Source of the DNA: a bacterium
Lineage (GTDB): Bacteria; UBA10199; 2-02-FULL-44-16; JAAZCA01
Length of the DNA: 45,458 bases
Assembly (NCBI GenBank): GCA_041648665.1
Contig: JBAZOP010000018.1
Coordinates: 1-45,458 of the forward strand
Direction of reading: 5' to 3'
Positions 39,683-45,458 of this stretch are shown here, piece by piece. Numbering within the stretch: position 1 is the first letter of the stretch; each line of letters opens with the position of its first letter. The notes under the pieces were generated by a model. The model ran no database searches. It was not told the DNA's origin and saw nothing but the letters and a program-made list of their open reading frames with translations. The translations under genes and the position numbers were made by a program.

Positions 39683-39865
39683 CTAGCCATTGCCCTTGGC
39701 CTCCTCCACTAACCCCATCGCGCGCATCCCACTGGCCAGCACCTCGCGGTACATCGCTGCGTAGGATACCCCGCGCCGATCCGCCTCGGCGTTAATGCGC
39801 TCGCGCATCTCTGCCGTCACATTGACCGGGATGGTGTGCGGCCAGCGCCGTCTCAAGTTTCCCAC
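39683..39865 (-). CDS. Ribbon-helix-helix DNA-binding regulator
   Basis: 60 residues. WPHTIPVNVTAEMRERINAE is the beta strand and first helix, and RRGVSYAAMYREVLASGMRA the second helix of an Arc/CopG-type domain. It starts with GTG 39865, seven bases after GGAGG. An ATG at 39919 lies upstream of the promoter's transcript start and cannot be used from it. It is the first gene of the long leftward operon and probably regulates it or the lysis/lysogeny choice. Confidence 0.78.
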   Translation of the reverse strand: MGNLRRRWPHTIPVNVTAEMRERINAEADRRGVSYAAMYREVLASGMRAMGLVEEAKGNG

Positions 39866-39909
39866 TGATTCACCTCCAGTTTGCAACTGATTCTCGCTCG
39901 AACAGTCAC

Positions 39910-39938
39910 AGTATAGCACACCCCCGGCGCATTGTCAA
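39910..39938 (-). promoter_or_regulatory. Leftward promoter of the main operon
   Basis: TTGACA (39938-39933), 17 bp, TATACT (39915-39910), with TGC before the -10. Near-consensus sigma-70. It drives the RHH gene and probably the replication genes that follow. Confidence 0.85.
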
Positions 39939-39959
39939 TAGGCAATTGTAGGAATTTTA

Positions 39960-39988
39960 GTCACAGACTGGAAACTATATGCTATACT
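39960..39988 (+). promoter_or_regulatory. Rightward promoter of the HTH repressor gene
   Basis: TATACT at 39983-39988 with TGC before it, and GTCACA 17 bp upstream matching the -35 consensus at four of six positions. The -35 overlaps an operator-like AGTCACAG, which would suit autoregulation. Confidence 0.65.
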
Positions 39989-40026
39989 GATTGTGACGTA
40001 GTCGGCGATTGAACGGGGGAATGACT

Positions 40027-40401
40027 ATGGCGAGTTTTGGGGAATGGCTCACGGAGCGTATGGCACATGCGGGGCTGGGGCAAACTGACTTGGCGAATAT
40101 GCTGGGGATACGTTCGCAGTCAGTTTGGCAATGGATGCATGACGTGGCTAAGCCTACCAGGGAAAACACGAAGGCTTTGGCGCGGGCGTTACGGCTGCCC
40201 GCACCGGATGTCTTTCAGGCGTTGGGTGTCCCTATGCCTTACCGACGTGGAGATGATCCCGAATTGGATGCGGCGTTGGCGTTATTCGAGGCGTTACATC
40301 CAGAAGCACGGGCGGCAGCCCTTGCGATGATGCGAGGGCTGCTAGTTGACCGTGAATCTGCCGACGTTCATCCTCCGATAGCGCAAGCCAAAGAACCGTA
40401 A
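40027..40401 (+). CDS. CI/Cro-like helix-turn-helix repressor
   Basis: 124 residues. MASFGEWLTERMAHAGLGQT-DLANMLGIRSQSVWQWMHDVAKPTRE is a Xre/CI HTH at about residues 5-50, followed by LARALRLPAPDVFQALGV and a C-terminal helix (LFEALHPEARAAALAMMRGL). No peptidase-like RecA-sensing domain is present, so induction must use another route. ATG 40027 is chosen for GGGGGA about six bases upstream; ATG 40021 is close by. Likely the lysogeny repressor, divergent from the leftward operon. Confidence 0.82.
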   Translation: MASFGEWLTERMAHAGLGQTDLANMLGIRSQSVWQWMHDVAKPTRENTKALARALRLPAPDVFQALGVPMPYRRGDDPELDAALALFEALHPEARAAALAMMRGLLVDRESADVHPPIAQAKEP

Positions 40402-40426
40402 ACTCGTCCGTTTCCGCACTTTGCAT
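40232..40426 (-). CDS. Small protein antisense to the repressor 3' end
   Basis: 64 residues from ATG 40426, with AAGGAG seven bases upstream. MQSAETDEFTVLWLALSEDE and RRQIHGQLAALASSQG read as a real helical protein; the Pro-rich tail lies opposite the repressor's coding end. A consensus promoter at 40467-40496 points at it. The two genes overlap tail to tail by 170 bases. An ATG at 40468 overlaps the -10 box and is not likely used. Confidence 0.55.
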   Translation of the reverse strand: MQSAETDEFTVLWLALSEDERRQIHGQLAALASSQGLPPVLLDVTPRITPTPHPIRDHLHVGKA

Positions 40427-40466
40427 CGTTGCGCTCCTTGCGTAATTGTTCCCGCGCACCTCACTC

Positions 40467-40496
40467 ATTATAGGAGCGTTACTATCGTCCTGTCAA
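40467..40496 (-). promoter_or_regulatory. Consensus leftward promoter
   Basis: TTGACA (40496-40491), 18 bp, TATAAT (40472-40467). Perfect hexamers. It would transcribe the 64-residue gene and run antisense into the repressor gene. Confidence 0.85.
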
Positions 40497-40507
40497 TACA
40501 CAAGTTT

Positions 40508-40540
40508 TCACTGTAGTGAGTTGGGATAGGTTGGGATAAC
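40508..40540. other. Dyad and direct repeats before the integrase operon (attP or operator candidate)
   Basis: TCACTGTAGTGA (40508-40519) is a palindrome with GT at its centre. Directly after it come two copies of TTGGGATA (40521-40528, 40531-40538). Serine integrases use short dyads with a 2-bp centre close to their gene, so this may be attP; it may also be an operator for the two rightward genes. Confidence 0.35.
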
Positions 40541-40552
40541 AGGGAGGCCAGA

Positions 40553-40747
40553 ATGCCCAAAGGCGGATGCCGCGATTGTTCCCGTTGCACTGAGACCGGC
40601 GCGCAGGGGTGTCTCGCCATGCCCTGGCGCATCGTCTGGGCAATCTGCTTCTCGTGGTGGGCTGGCGCGTTTACGAAGAAGTGCCCCCAGTGCGGCCACC
40701 CCATACGTAACCATCACCGCCGCAAAGACGGGAGTTTCCAGGATTGA
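40553..40747 (+). CDS. Small zinc-ribbon protein before the integrase
   Basis: 64 residues. MPKGGCRDCSRCTETGAQGC has four Cys, then a hydrophobic WRIVWAICFSWWAGAF and KKCPQCGHPIRNH, a zinc knuckle. GGGAGG before the ATG. Its stop is two bases from the integrase ATG, so they are one unit. It could assist integration or excision, but is not similar to any excision factor I know. Confidence 0.65.
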   Translation: MPKGGCRDCSRCTETGAQGCLAMPWRIVWAICFSWWAGAFTKKCPQCGHPIRNHHRRKDGSFQD

Positions 40748-40749
40748 CC

Positions 40750-42183
40750 ATGCGTGCCGTCATCGTCGCCGCCGTCTCTACCGGCGCTCAGGCCAGTGAA
40801 GAGCGTTACAGCATCCCCCAGCAGCTCGACCTCTGCCGGGGGATGTGCGCGCAACGCGCCTGGCAGGTGGTCGGTGAGATCACCATCGCCGGTCATTCCC
40901 GCGCTTACAACTGGCTCGACGAGTTGTGTGCAGATTGTGCCGAATATGGTAACCTCTTGCGCACTATCCGCGCCGATGCCACCGACCTGGTAGTGTGCCG
41001 TGACTATGATCGCCTCTGGCGCACCGACGCCCTGCGCGCACAGCTGATGGCCGTGTGCCGTGAGCACCGCGTGCAAATCTACGCCCTGAATCAGCCCGTC
41101 GAACCTGTTGACCCCGCGCTCCTGGCGCACAGCTCCGACAGCAGCCTCATCATCACCGCCGTGTCGGGCGTGGTGAGCCAGCTTGAGAACGAATCGCGCA
41201 AGCGCCGCACCATGGCCGGCCTGCGTGGACGTGTTGCGCGGGGCCTGCCTCCGGGCGCGGCCAAGCCCCGTTACGGCTACGCTCGCGTAGACAAGCACCT
41301 CGTCGTCAACGAGGCCGAGGCCCGCTGGGTGCGCTGGATACACGAGCGCTACGCCGAGGGCCAGGGCGCGCCGGCGCTGACCTTTGCCCTCAACGATATG
41401 GGTATCCCCGGCCCCACCGGGGGACGTTGGCATCGTGATACGGTGCGGCACATCATCGCTCATCCCGTCTACGCCGGCATGGTGCGCTATGGCGATATTC
41501 TGACCAAAGGGCAGCACGAAGCCATTGTCAGCCCGGAACTGTGGCAACGTTGCCACGACGCGCAGCAGCGCCGCCATGTGCCCCAAATGCGCAACCCCGC
41601 CTACATCCTCTCTGGACTGGTACGTTGCGGCTATTGCGGCGGCGCGCTCACCTACGCCACGCCCCACCACGGTATAGCCATTCTGCGTTGCGCCACCTAC
41701 GCTCACTGGGGCGGGCGACAGTGCCAGGTCAACAGCATCCGCGCCGTGGAGCTGGAGGGCTATGTGCTCTACCAGGTCAAAGCAGCGTTGGATAACCCTC
41801 TCGCCTTTGCCGAGGCCCAGCGAGTGGATAAACGTGTAGACGAAAGCGCAGAACTGGCGACATATCAGGCCGCATATGTCGCCAACGCCGACAAGTGGGC
41901 GCGCTGGGATCGCCTCTACGAGGCCGGGGGCATTGACGCCAACGAGCTGTTGACGCACCGCGCCGAAATCCAGGCCGCGCAGCAAGCGCTACAGGCGCGG
42001 ATCACCGCCATTGAGAGCATAGCACAACGCGAGGCCAGCCGCCACAACCGCCTGGTGGAGCTGGCCTCTACTCTGGATACCCTGGACACGTTGCCGCCGG
42101 AGCGTCTATCCCAGTTATATCGCCTCCTCATTGCCCGCGTGATCGTGCACCGCGCCTATCCGCCCTGCATCGAATGGTTGTAA
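40750..42183 (+). CDS. int: Large serine recombinase (integrase)
   Basis: 477 residues. N-terminal catalytic domain: VAAVSTGAQASEERYSIPQQ with Ser10 as the likely nucleophile, then LVVCRDYDRLWRTD (usual DRLSR) and ENESRKRRTMAGLRGRVARG on the linker helix. The recombinase domain includes GLPPGAAKPRYGY and GGRWHRDTVRHIIAHPVYAG. The zinc ribbon LSGLVRCGYCGG...LRCATYAHWGGRQC follows, with a C-terminal coiled coil. It inserts phage DNA into the host by attP x attB recombination. Start at ATG 40750 (AGGA upstream); a TTG lies two codons earlier. Confidence 0.93.
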   Translation: MRAVIVAAVSTGAQASEERYSIPQQLDLCRGMCAQRAWQVVGEITIAGHSRAYNWLDELCADCAEYGNLLRTIRADATDLVVCRDYDRLWRTDALRAQLMAVCREHRVQIYALNQPVEPVDPALLAHSSDSSLIITAVSGVVSQLENESRKRRTMAGLRGRVARGLPPGAAKPRYGYARVDKHLVVNEAEARWVRWIHERYAEGQGAPALTFALNDMGIPGPTGGRWHRDTVRHIIAHPVYAGMVRYGDILTKGQHEAIVSPELWQRCHDAQQRRHVPQMRNPAYILSGLVRCGYCGGALTYATPHHGIAILRCATYAHWGGRQCQVNSIRAVELEGYVLYQVKAALDNPLAFAEAQRVDKRVDESAELATYQAAYVANADKWARWDRLYEAGGIDANELLTHRAEIQAAQQALQARITAIESIAQREASRHNRLVELASTLDTLDTLPPERLSQLYRLLIARVIVHRAYPPCIEWL

Positions 42184-42217
42184 CCGTGGCAGGCTCTTGT
42201 TGTTGTGCATAGCGCGG

Positions 42218-42625
42218 TTATCCGCCCATACTGGCCACGGGCACATACCCGCCGCTGGCGATGACGCCGCGCCAATACGTGCAGTCCCCCTGGGTGCACT
42301 CCGAGCCGCCGAAGCACGTCACCTCGATAAGCGCGCCGGCCGCGTTGCGCCGGAATATCGCGCCGCCACACATCCCGCTCACCTCCACCAACGCGAGGTG
42401 TTGCTGATAGCGCGCGCTGTAGTACCAGCGGCAGTTGCCGCGCACGATCTCGGCGTTGATCACGCTGGCGGGTAGCGTCCCCGCCTCGTGCTTGCTGACG
42501 TGCGCCGAAGGCACGGCGTCCACCGCCCCCAGCCACGGCGTAGCCACCACGAAGGCCAGCAGGATGGCCAGGCCCAGCGCGGGCACAACAAAGTTGTTGT
42601 TATGAGGCCGGGCTTGCGCTATCAT
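42218..42625 (-). CDS. Secreted or membrane-anchored Cys-rich protein
   Basis: 135 residues from ATG 42625 (GGAGGAGG upstream). N-terminal hydrophobic VVPALGLAILLAFVVATPWL serves as signal or anchor. The outside part has paired cysteines (RGNCRWYYSARY, VSGMCGGAIFRR, VTCFGGSECTQGDCTYW), likely disulphides. Convergent with the integrase. In a small operon expressed apart from the lytic genes, superinfection exclusion is possible but not shown. Confidence 0.65.
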   Translation of the reverse strand: MIAQARPHNNNFVVPALGLAILLAFVVATPWLGAVDAVPSAHVSKHEAGTLPASVINAEIVRGNCRWYYSARYQQHLALVEVSGMCGGAIFRRNAAGALIEVTCFGGSECTQGDCTYWRGVIASGGYVPVASMGG

Positions 42626-42830
42626 CCCCCACCTCCTCCGGGAATGGCACCTCCCAGTATCGCCACCACACCGCCATGCCATGCGGCATCCAACGGTCGG
42701 GGTTGTCGTGGTCGCGGAACATGCCGTCGTAGTTGCACATCACCAGAGTGTTCCGATAGGTGATGACTACGCAGAGACGCCCCTCGTCAGGCTCACCCTC
42801 GCTTACCCTGCGCCAGCCGTGGTCACTCAT
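42600..42830 (-). CDS. DUF551-like small protein
   Basis: 76 residues. GWRRVSEGEPDEGRLCVVIT opening and the late WWRYWEVPFPEE segment match the pattern of DUF551 (W-x-V...P-x-E-G...V..., ending W-x-P-L-P-E). The function of the family is unknown. Overlaps both neighbours. Confidence 0.6.
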   Translation of the reverse strand: MSDHGWRRVSEGEPDEGRLCVVITYRNTLVMCNYDGMFRDHDNPDRWMPHGMAVWWRYWEVPFPEEVGDDSASPAS

Positions 42831-43119
42831 CCTCTGGCCCCCTTTCGATGGCCTCGCGCACCTCTGCCGCCGTGGGCATGGTGGCGTAGCCCCACATCAT
42901 TTCGGAAATCACGTCGGCGGGCGCACGCCCGGCCTGTTCGCAGCGCAACAGAAACGCGGGGCTGTATGTTTGCCGATACCACGCGATGCACTCTCTCACC
43001 GCCGCCGATAGTGACCCCACCGGCATGGCCTCCAGATAGGCCGCGTCCTCCGGCGTCAGGTACACCGCCACCCGTTGTGTGCGCCCCTCGCGTGGGGGCG
43101 CGCCTGCGTTGCTTTTCAT
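42823..43119 (-). CDS. Unknown protein, possible DNA-binding
   Basis: 98 residues. RTQRVAVYLTPEDAAYLEAM followed by SLSAAVRECIAWYRQTY looks like a ribbon-helix-helix fold (strand, helix, helix). The C-terminal 40 residues are helical. Second gene of the leftward operon starting at 43411; preceded by a ribosome site nearly identical to that of the gene before it. Confidence 0.6.
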   Translation of the reverse strand: MKSNAGAPPREGRTQRVAVYLTPEDAAYLEAMPVGSLSAAVRECIAWYRQTYSPAFLLRCEQAGRAPADVISEMMWGYATMPTAAEVREAIERGPEDE

Positions 43120-43170
43120 CTCTGTACCTCCTGTTGTGGGGCCGGTGGCTGTCCCGGCCCGGTGTGTGCG

Positions 43171-43338
43171 CTACTTGAGCATTCCCATCAACTTGGCGAT
43201 ATGGCCGCGATAGAAGTCAAGCATGTCCTTGTCCTGCAAATCCTCAGAGTAACCAAGTTCCTTTTCCATCTTCCGCTGGCACTCATCAATCGCCTGCTCG
43301 ACCCTGCGGCGCTGCTCGCTCGTCAGCTTGGTTTCCAT
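43171..43338 (-). CDS. Small helical protein, first gene of the leftward operon
   Basis: 55 residues: METKLTSEQRRRVEQAIDEC, QRKMEKELGYSEDLQDKDML, then DFYRGHIAKLMGMLK. Charged helices; no recognised family. ATG 43338 follows AGGAGGCACAGAG, and the perfect promoter at 43383-43411 is 45 bases upstream. Confidence 0.7.
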   Translation of the reverse strand: METKLTSEQRRRVEQAIDECQRKMEKELGYSEDLQDKDMLDFYRGHIAKLMGMLK

Positions 43339-43382
43339 CTCTGTGCCTCCTGTGTGTCTCTGCGTTCGTGTTCTATGACCCC

Positions 43383-43411
43383 ATTATAGCATATGCTATG
43401 CTATTTGTCAA
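43383..43411 (-). promoter_or_regulatory. Perfect sigma-70 promoter with overlapping palindrome
   Basis: TTGACA (43411-43406), 17 bp, TATAAT (43388-43383), with TGC before the -10. The palindrome TAGCATATGCTA (43387-43398) covers the -10 box, a likely operator. Strong basal expression with repression is expected, as for a lysogen-expressed operon of four small genes. Confidence 0.9.
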
Positions 43412-43457
43412 TAGGTTTAGGGGACAATTTCTAAAACTCGTTTTTCCCAAAACACCA

Positions 43458-43485
43458 CCGCCGTCAGGCGTGCACCTGACGGCGG
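43458..43485 (-). terminator. Terminator at the end of the late operon
   Basis: CCGCCGTCAGG and its exact complement (43458-43468 with 43475-43485) with a 6-base loop; on the minus strand TGGTGTTTTGGGAAAAA follows. It would end the long leftward transcript after the membrane protein gene at 43618. Confidence 0.7.
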
Positions 43486-43521
43486 CTGAACTCGCTCACC
43501 GAGGCGAGCGAGGCGCTATCA

Positions 43522-43617
43522 CGTGGCGCGCACCGCTGTAGAGAGCGTACTCTCTCAGGCCAGCACGCGCCACGCGGGAGGGAGGGCCTACCCCCGGAGG
43601 AGGAGGCCGGGAGTAGG
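43522..43617. other. Structured intergenic DNA with nested hairpins
   Basis: CGTGGCGCG (43522-43530) pairs with 43566-43574 around an inner hairpin AGAGAG-CGTA-CTCTCT (43540-43555). A further 11-bp stem (43587-43597 with 43607-43617; one G-U on the minus strand) sits directly after the stop of the gene at 43618. With the terminator at 43458-43485, the 206-bp gap holds no gene but several stems: a processed RNA, 3'-end protection or a packaging site are possible. Confidence 0.55.
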
Positions 43618-43923
43618 CTACTTTGACGGCGTGGCGCTCAGGTACTTCTCGCCGTGAATGAGCTGCCCCACGCCCGACGCGACCAGGGCTACCGCCACCG
43701 CGCCCTCCACCCAGGCGCGCCAGCCCACCGGCGTCGGCGTGTAAAGCATGGCGATCCCTGCCAGCCACGCTAGAATGCCCAGCGCGGCGGCCACCAGGTA
43801 CGCGGCCACGCGCCGCGCTCGCGGGGAGAGCGTCGCAAACCAGGCCACGTTCTCTACCAGCCAGAACGAGGCCAGCCCCGCGCCGACCGTTGAAATCCAC
43901 AACAAGGCGTCTTTCAACTGCAT
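43618..43923 (-). CDS. Holin-like membrane protein
   Basis: 101 residues with three hydrophobic helices (ALLWISTVGAGLASFWLVEN, RVAAYLVAAALGILAWLAGI, VEGAVAVALVASGVGQLIHG) and a short charged end. Size and topology fit a class I holin that opens the membrane for the lysin. It ends the late operon. Confidence 0.65.
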   Translation of the reverse strand: MQLKDALLWISTVGAGLASFWLVENVAWFATLSPRARRVAAYLVAAALGILAWLAGIAMLYTPTPVGWRAWVEGAVAVALVASGVGQLIHGEKYLSATPSK

Positions 43924-43924
43924 T

Positions 43925-44743
43925 TCATCCTCCCATCAAATGTGCTCTCACGTCCACCGCCCTCGCATAGGGCGTTATGGCCAGCTCTACCCAACCCGTC
44001 GGCGCGCGGCGCAGGTCTTTGCGCTCTGCGTACTCCATCTCCCCGCACAGCGCCGGGATGCTCACCAGGTGCATGGTCACCGCTCTTACCTTCCCGCCCT
44101 CTGGCCGCAACTTGGCGACGGGGTGGTGCTCATAGCGATGTAGGTGCCCCATGATCACCGCGCTCACGCCGTCTACCTGGTCAGCCAGGCGGGTCAGCGC
44201 CGCCGTCGGCGCGGTTTCCGCGCGCCCCCCGCCAGAGCCGTGGCTGGCGAAAAGGGGCCACGTCCAGGAGCCGCCGCCGTTGCGCTCGAACTTCCAGGTA
44301 ATCATGCCGCGATGGTCGAGGCGGTGCTCGTCGTCACTCGCCAGGCCCTCCACAATGCGGCTGTACACGTCGCACTCGCTGTGTTGCAGGATGCTCGCCT
44401 CATGGTTGCCCTCGCACAGCCCGACACACTTGCCCGCGATAGGCCGCGTGTAGTCCAGGAATCTATCCGCCTCGGTGCGCGCAATATCGCGCATCTCTTC
44501 CCGCCCGAACAGCCACCCCGCCAGGGCGTCAGTGGAAAAGCGGGGATCGTGGCGATTGATACACTCGCAGTAATCGCCCAGACCCAGCCAGTAAGCCCGT
44601 GGGTCATCCGCGATGCCCTGGCAGACTGCTTTCAGCGTCTTTTCGTCGCTCGCCACGTTGCCCAGGTGCGTGTCGCCAATCACCACCAGGCGGAACGTGT
44701 CCGAGGCCGAGGTGTACACCGTGCGGCGGTGGATGAGCCTCAC
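43925..44743 (-). CDS. Calcineurin-like metallophosphoesterase
   Basis: 272 residues from a GTG at 44743 in a GTGA overlap with the previous stop. The metal-binding motifs appear in order: VIGDTHLGN (about 20-28), GLGDYCE, CEGNHEA, FASHGSG and GHLHRYEHH. Together they coordinate two metals for phosphodiester or phosphomonoester cleavage. Substrate may be DNA, a nucleotide or a protein. The place between two membrane lysis-like genes is odd; it may degrade host nucleic acid late in infection or repair packaged DNA. Confidence 0.82.
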   Translation of the reverse strand: MRLIHRRTVYTSASDTFRLVVIGDTHLGNVASDEKTLKAVCQGIADDPRAYWLGLGDYCECINRHDPRFSTDALAGWLFGREEMRDIARTEADRFLDYTRPIAGKCVGLCEGNHEASILQHSECDVYSRIVEGLASDDEHRLDHRGMITWKFERNGGGSWTWPLFASHGSGGGRAETAPTAALTRLADQVDGVSAVIMGHLHRYEHHPVAKLRPEGGKVRAVTMHLVSIPALCGEMEYAERKDLRRAPTGWVELAITPYARAVDVRAHLMGG

Positions 44744-45042
44744 GGTTTGAGCCAACTTCCCACGCCGACAGCCCCCAGCAACGTGGCGAGCACACCCAGA
44801 AAAGCATCCCACCGCTTTTCACGGCTGTCTATGCGCTTGACCTCCGCGCCCATTTCGCCTAGCGTTTTCGCGTCGGCAATGCGCTGTTGTTCCAGGGTGA
44901 GGATGCGGTCGCGCTGTGCTGATTGATCTGCGCATGTCTTCCCCAGCAGGTCGGCGAGGCGGCCCACCTCGGCGGTGAGGTGGCGGATATCCGTCTGCAA
45001 AATAGCGAGCGTCACCCGCCCGTTGCCGTTGTCGTCTGCCAT
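44740..45042 (-). CDS. XhlA-like coiled-coil membrane protein (holin accessory)
   Basis: 100 residues: a coiled-coil part (TLAILQTDIRHLTAEVGRLA, QRDRILTLEQQRIADAKTLG) and one C-terminal membrane helix (RWDAFLGVLATLLGAVGVGS). This is the design of XhlA / hemolysin-XhlA and similar lysis helpers. TAATG junction with the methyltransferase stop. Confidence 0.7.
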   Translation of the reverse strand: MADDNGNGRVTLAILQTDIRHLTAEVGRLADLLGKTCADQSAQRDRILTLEQQRIADAKTLGEMGAEVKRIDSREKRWDAFLGVLATLLGAVGVGSWLKP

Positions 45043-45458
45043 TATTGGGCCGCCTCCATGAGCGGCAAGGGCTGCTGCGCCCGCGCCGTGTTTATGCGCT
45101 TTTCTGCGATAGCGTAGTACGTCGGGTCAATCTCGATGCCGCAAAAACTGCGCCCCGTCTGCGCGCAGGCCACGCCCGTGGTGCCACTGCCCATGAACGG
45201 GTCGATCACTGTTCCGGAGGGTGGGCAAGACGCCTCAATAAGCCGATTCGGTATCTCAACAGGGAACGGGCACGGATGATCACCATGCGCGGGCGCTATG
45301 CGCCATACCCCCATCATCTTATTCATTTCATCATTCCAGTATCGCCGCTTCCCGAATGCCCATATCATCTCATATGACGGGGCAAACCGCTTACAGTTTA
45401 GCGCCATGCTCCCACCACGATCCCATACCACCTCGGCGTAGATTGGGAAAGGTAAAAA
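45042..45458 (-). CDS. DNA methyltransferase, C-terminal part (continues from 1-439)
   Basis: This end holds the C-terminal half of the 242-residue enzyme. VWDRGGSMALN is in the repeated end; then FAFGKRR-type target-side residues (MIWAFGKRRYWND), and PPSGTVIDPFMGSGTTGVAC with FCGIEIDPTYYAIAEKRI, which bind SAM. Bases 45332-45458 duplicate 1-127, so only 45042-45331 is unique. The stop overlaps the next ATG. Confidence 0.92.
   Translation of the reverse strand, partial: FLPFPIYAEVVWDRGGSMALNCKRFAPSYEMIWAFGKRRYWNDEMNKMMGVWRIAPAHGDHPCPFPVEIPNRLIEASCPPSGTVIDPFMGSGTTGVACAQTGRSFCGIEIDPTYYAIAEKRINTARAQQPLPLMEAAQ
45332..45458. repeat. Direct repeat of contig ends, right copy
   Basis: Exact copy of 1-127 within the methyltransferase frame. 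Marks the circular overlap. Confidence 0.95.

Larger units (their letters stand above)
39905..39997. promoter_or_regulatory. Operator region between divergent regulators
   Basis: The sequence AGTCACAG occurs at 39905-39912 and 39959-39966, and TGTGAC (its complement core) at 39992-39997. Each of the two divergent promoters has TGCTATACTG next to such a site. Three related sites across two promoters are the arrangement expected for binding of a CI/Cro-like repressor, probably the HTH protein at 40027. Confidence 0.6.

Noticed and set aside
39442..39690. 82-codon frame overlapping the RHH stop
   Set aside because: Coupled start is attractive, but the second half is Ser/Thr/Pro/Ala-rich; the +1 frame of the same DNA looks far more like a protein.

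Overview
The window is a complete genome of a temperate tailed phage with siphovirus-type tail genes, assembled as a circle. Positions 1-127 are repeated exactly at 45332-45458, so the unit is about 45,331 bp, and one DNA methyltransferase gene runs across the join. The host cannot be named from sequence alone. The DNA is GC-rich, and the clearest promoters are close to the bacterial sigma-70 consensus (TTGACA, 17-18 bp, TATAAT or TATACT), usually with a TGC in front of the -10 box. Lysin architecture and gene style suggest an environmental bacterium, but that is only a guess.

Almost all genes lie on the minus strand and are tightly packed, with ATGA, TAATG or TGATG stop-start overlaps. Reading leftwards from about 39.94 kb: a ribbon-helix-helix regulator and small membrane or coiled-coil proteins (38.7-39.9 kb); a recombination and replication block (annealing protein, initiator with a hexamer tandem repeat, DnaB helicase, PD-(D/E)XK-like nuclease; 34.6-38.6 kb); a 341-bp stem-rich unassigned stretch (34.28-34.62 kb); a run of small accessory genes (28.2-34.1 kb), including a Lar-like protein, a phage ABA-sandwich protein and a sigma-region-4-like protein; a ParB-like/Mom-like pair leading into small and large terminase (25.4-28.2 kb); a repeat protein and a beta-helix protein; portal, MuF-like head protein with an HExxH tail, scaffold, decoration, major capsid and connectors (15.4-22.9 kb); a cargo cassette of HNH gene (+), methyltransferase, zinc protein and glycosyltransferase (13.1-15.4 kb); tail tube, frameshifted tail chaperone pair, tape measure, distal tail protein and a 1285-residue tip/fibre protein (3.2-13.1 kb); a second HNH gene (+) with a structured leader; a two-domain lysin; the join-spanning methyltransferase; and, at the right end, an XhlA/holin-like protein, a metallophosphoesterase and a second small membrane protein (43.6-45.0 kb).

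The lysogeny and control region is at 39.9-43.4 kb. A CI/Cro-like HTH gene diverges from the leftward operon across an operator-like region. A large serine integrase (+) follows, facing a separate leftward operon of four small genes driven by a perfect sigma-70 promoter at 43383-43411. Terminators are visible at 43458-43485, 29308-29335 and 19600-19627.

The most interesting points are a pseudoknot-forming leader in front of the first HNH gene, a frameshifted small gene at 39407-39626, the stem-rich 34277-34617 stretch, a 3 x 117-bp repeat with conserved protein but scrambled codons, a MuF protein carrying a metallopeptidase-like C-terminus in low-GC DNA, the ParB-Mom-terminase arrangement, and a tail-to-tail antisense gene overlap at 40232-40401.
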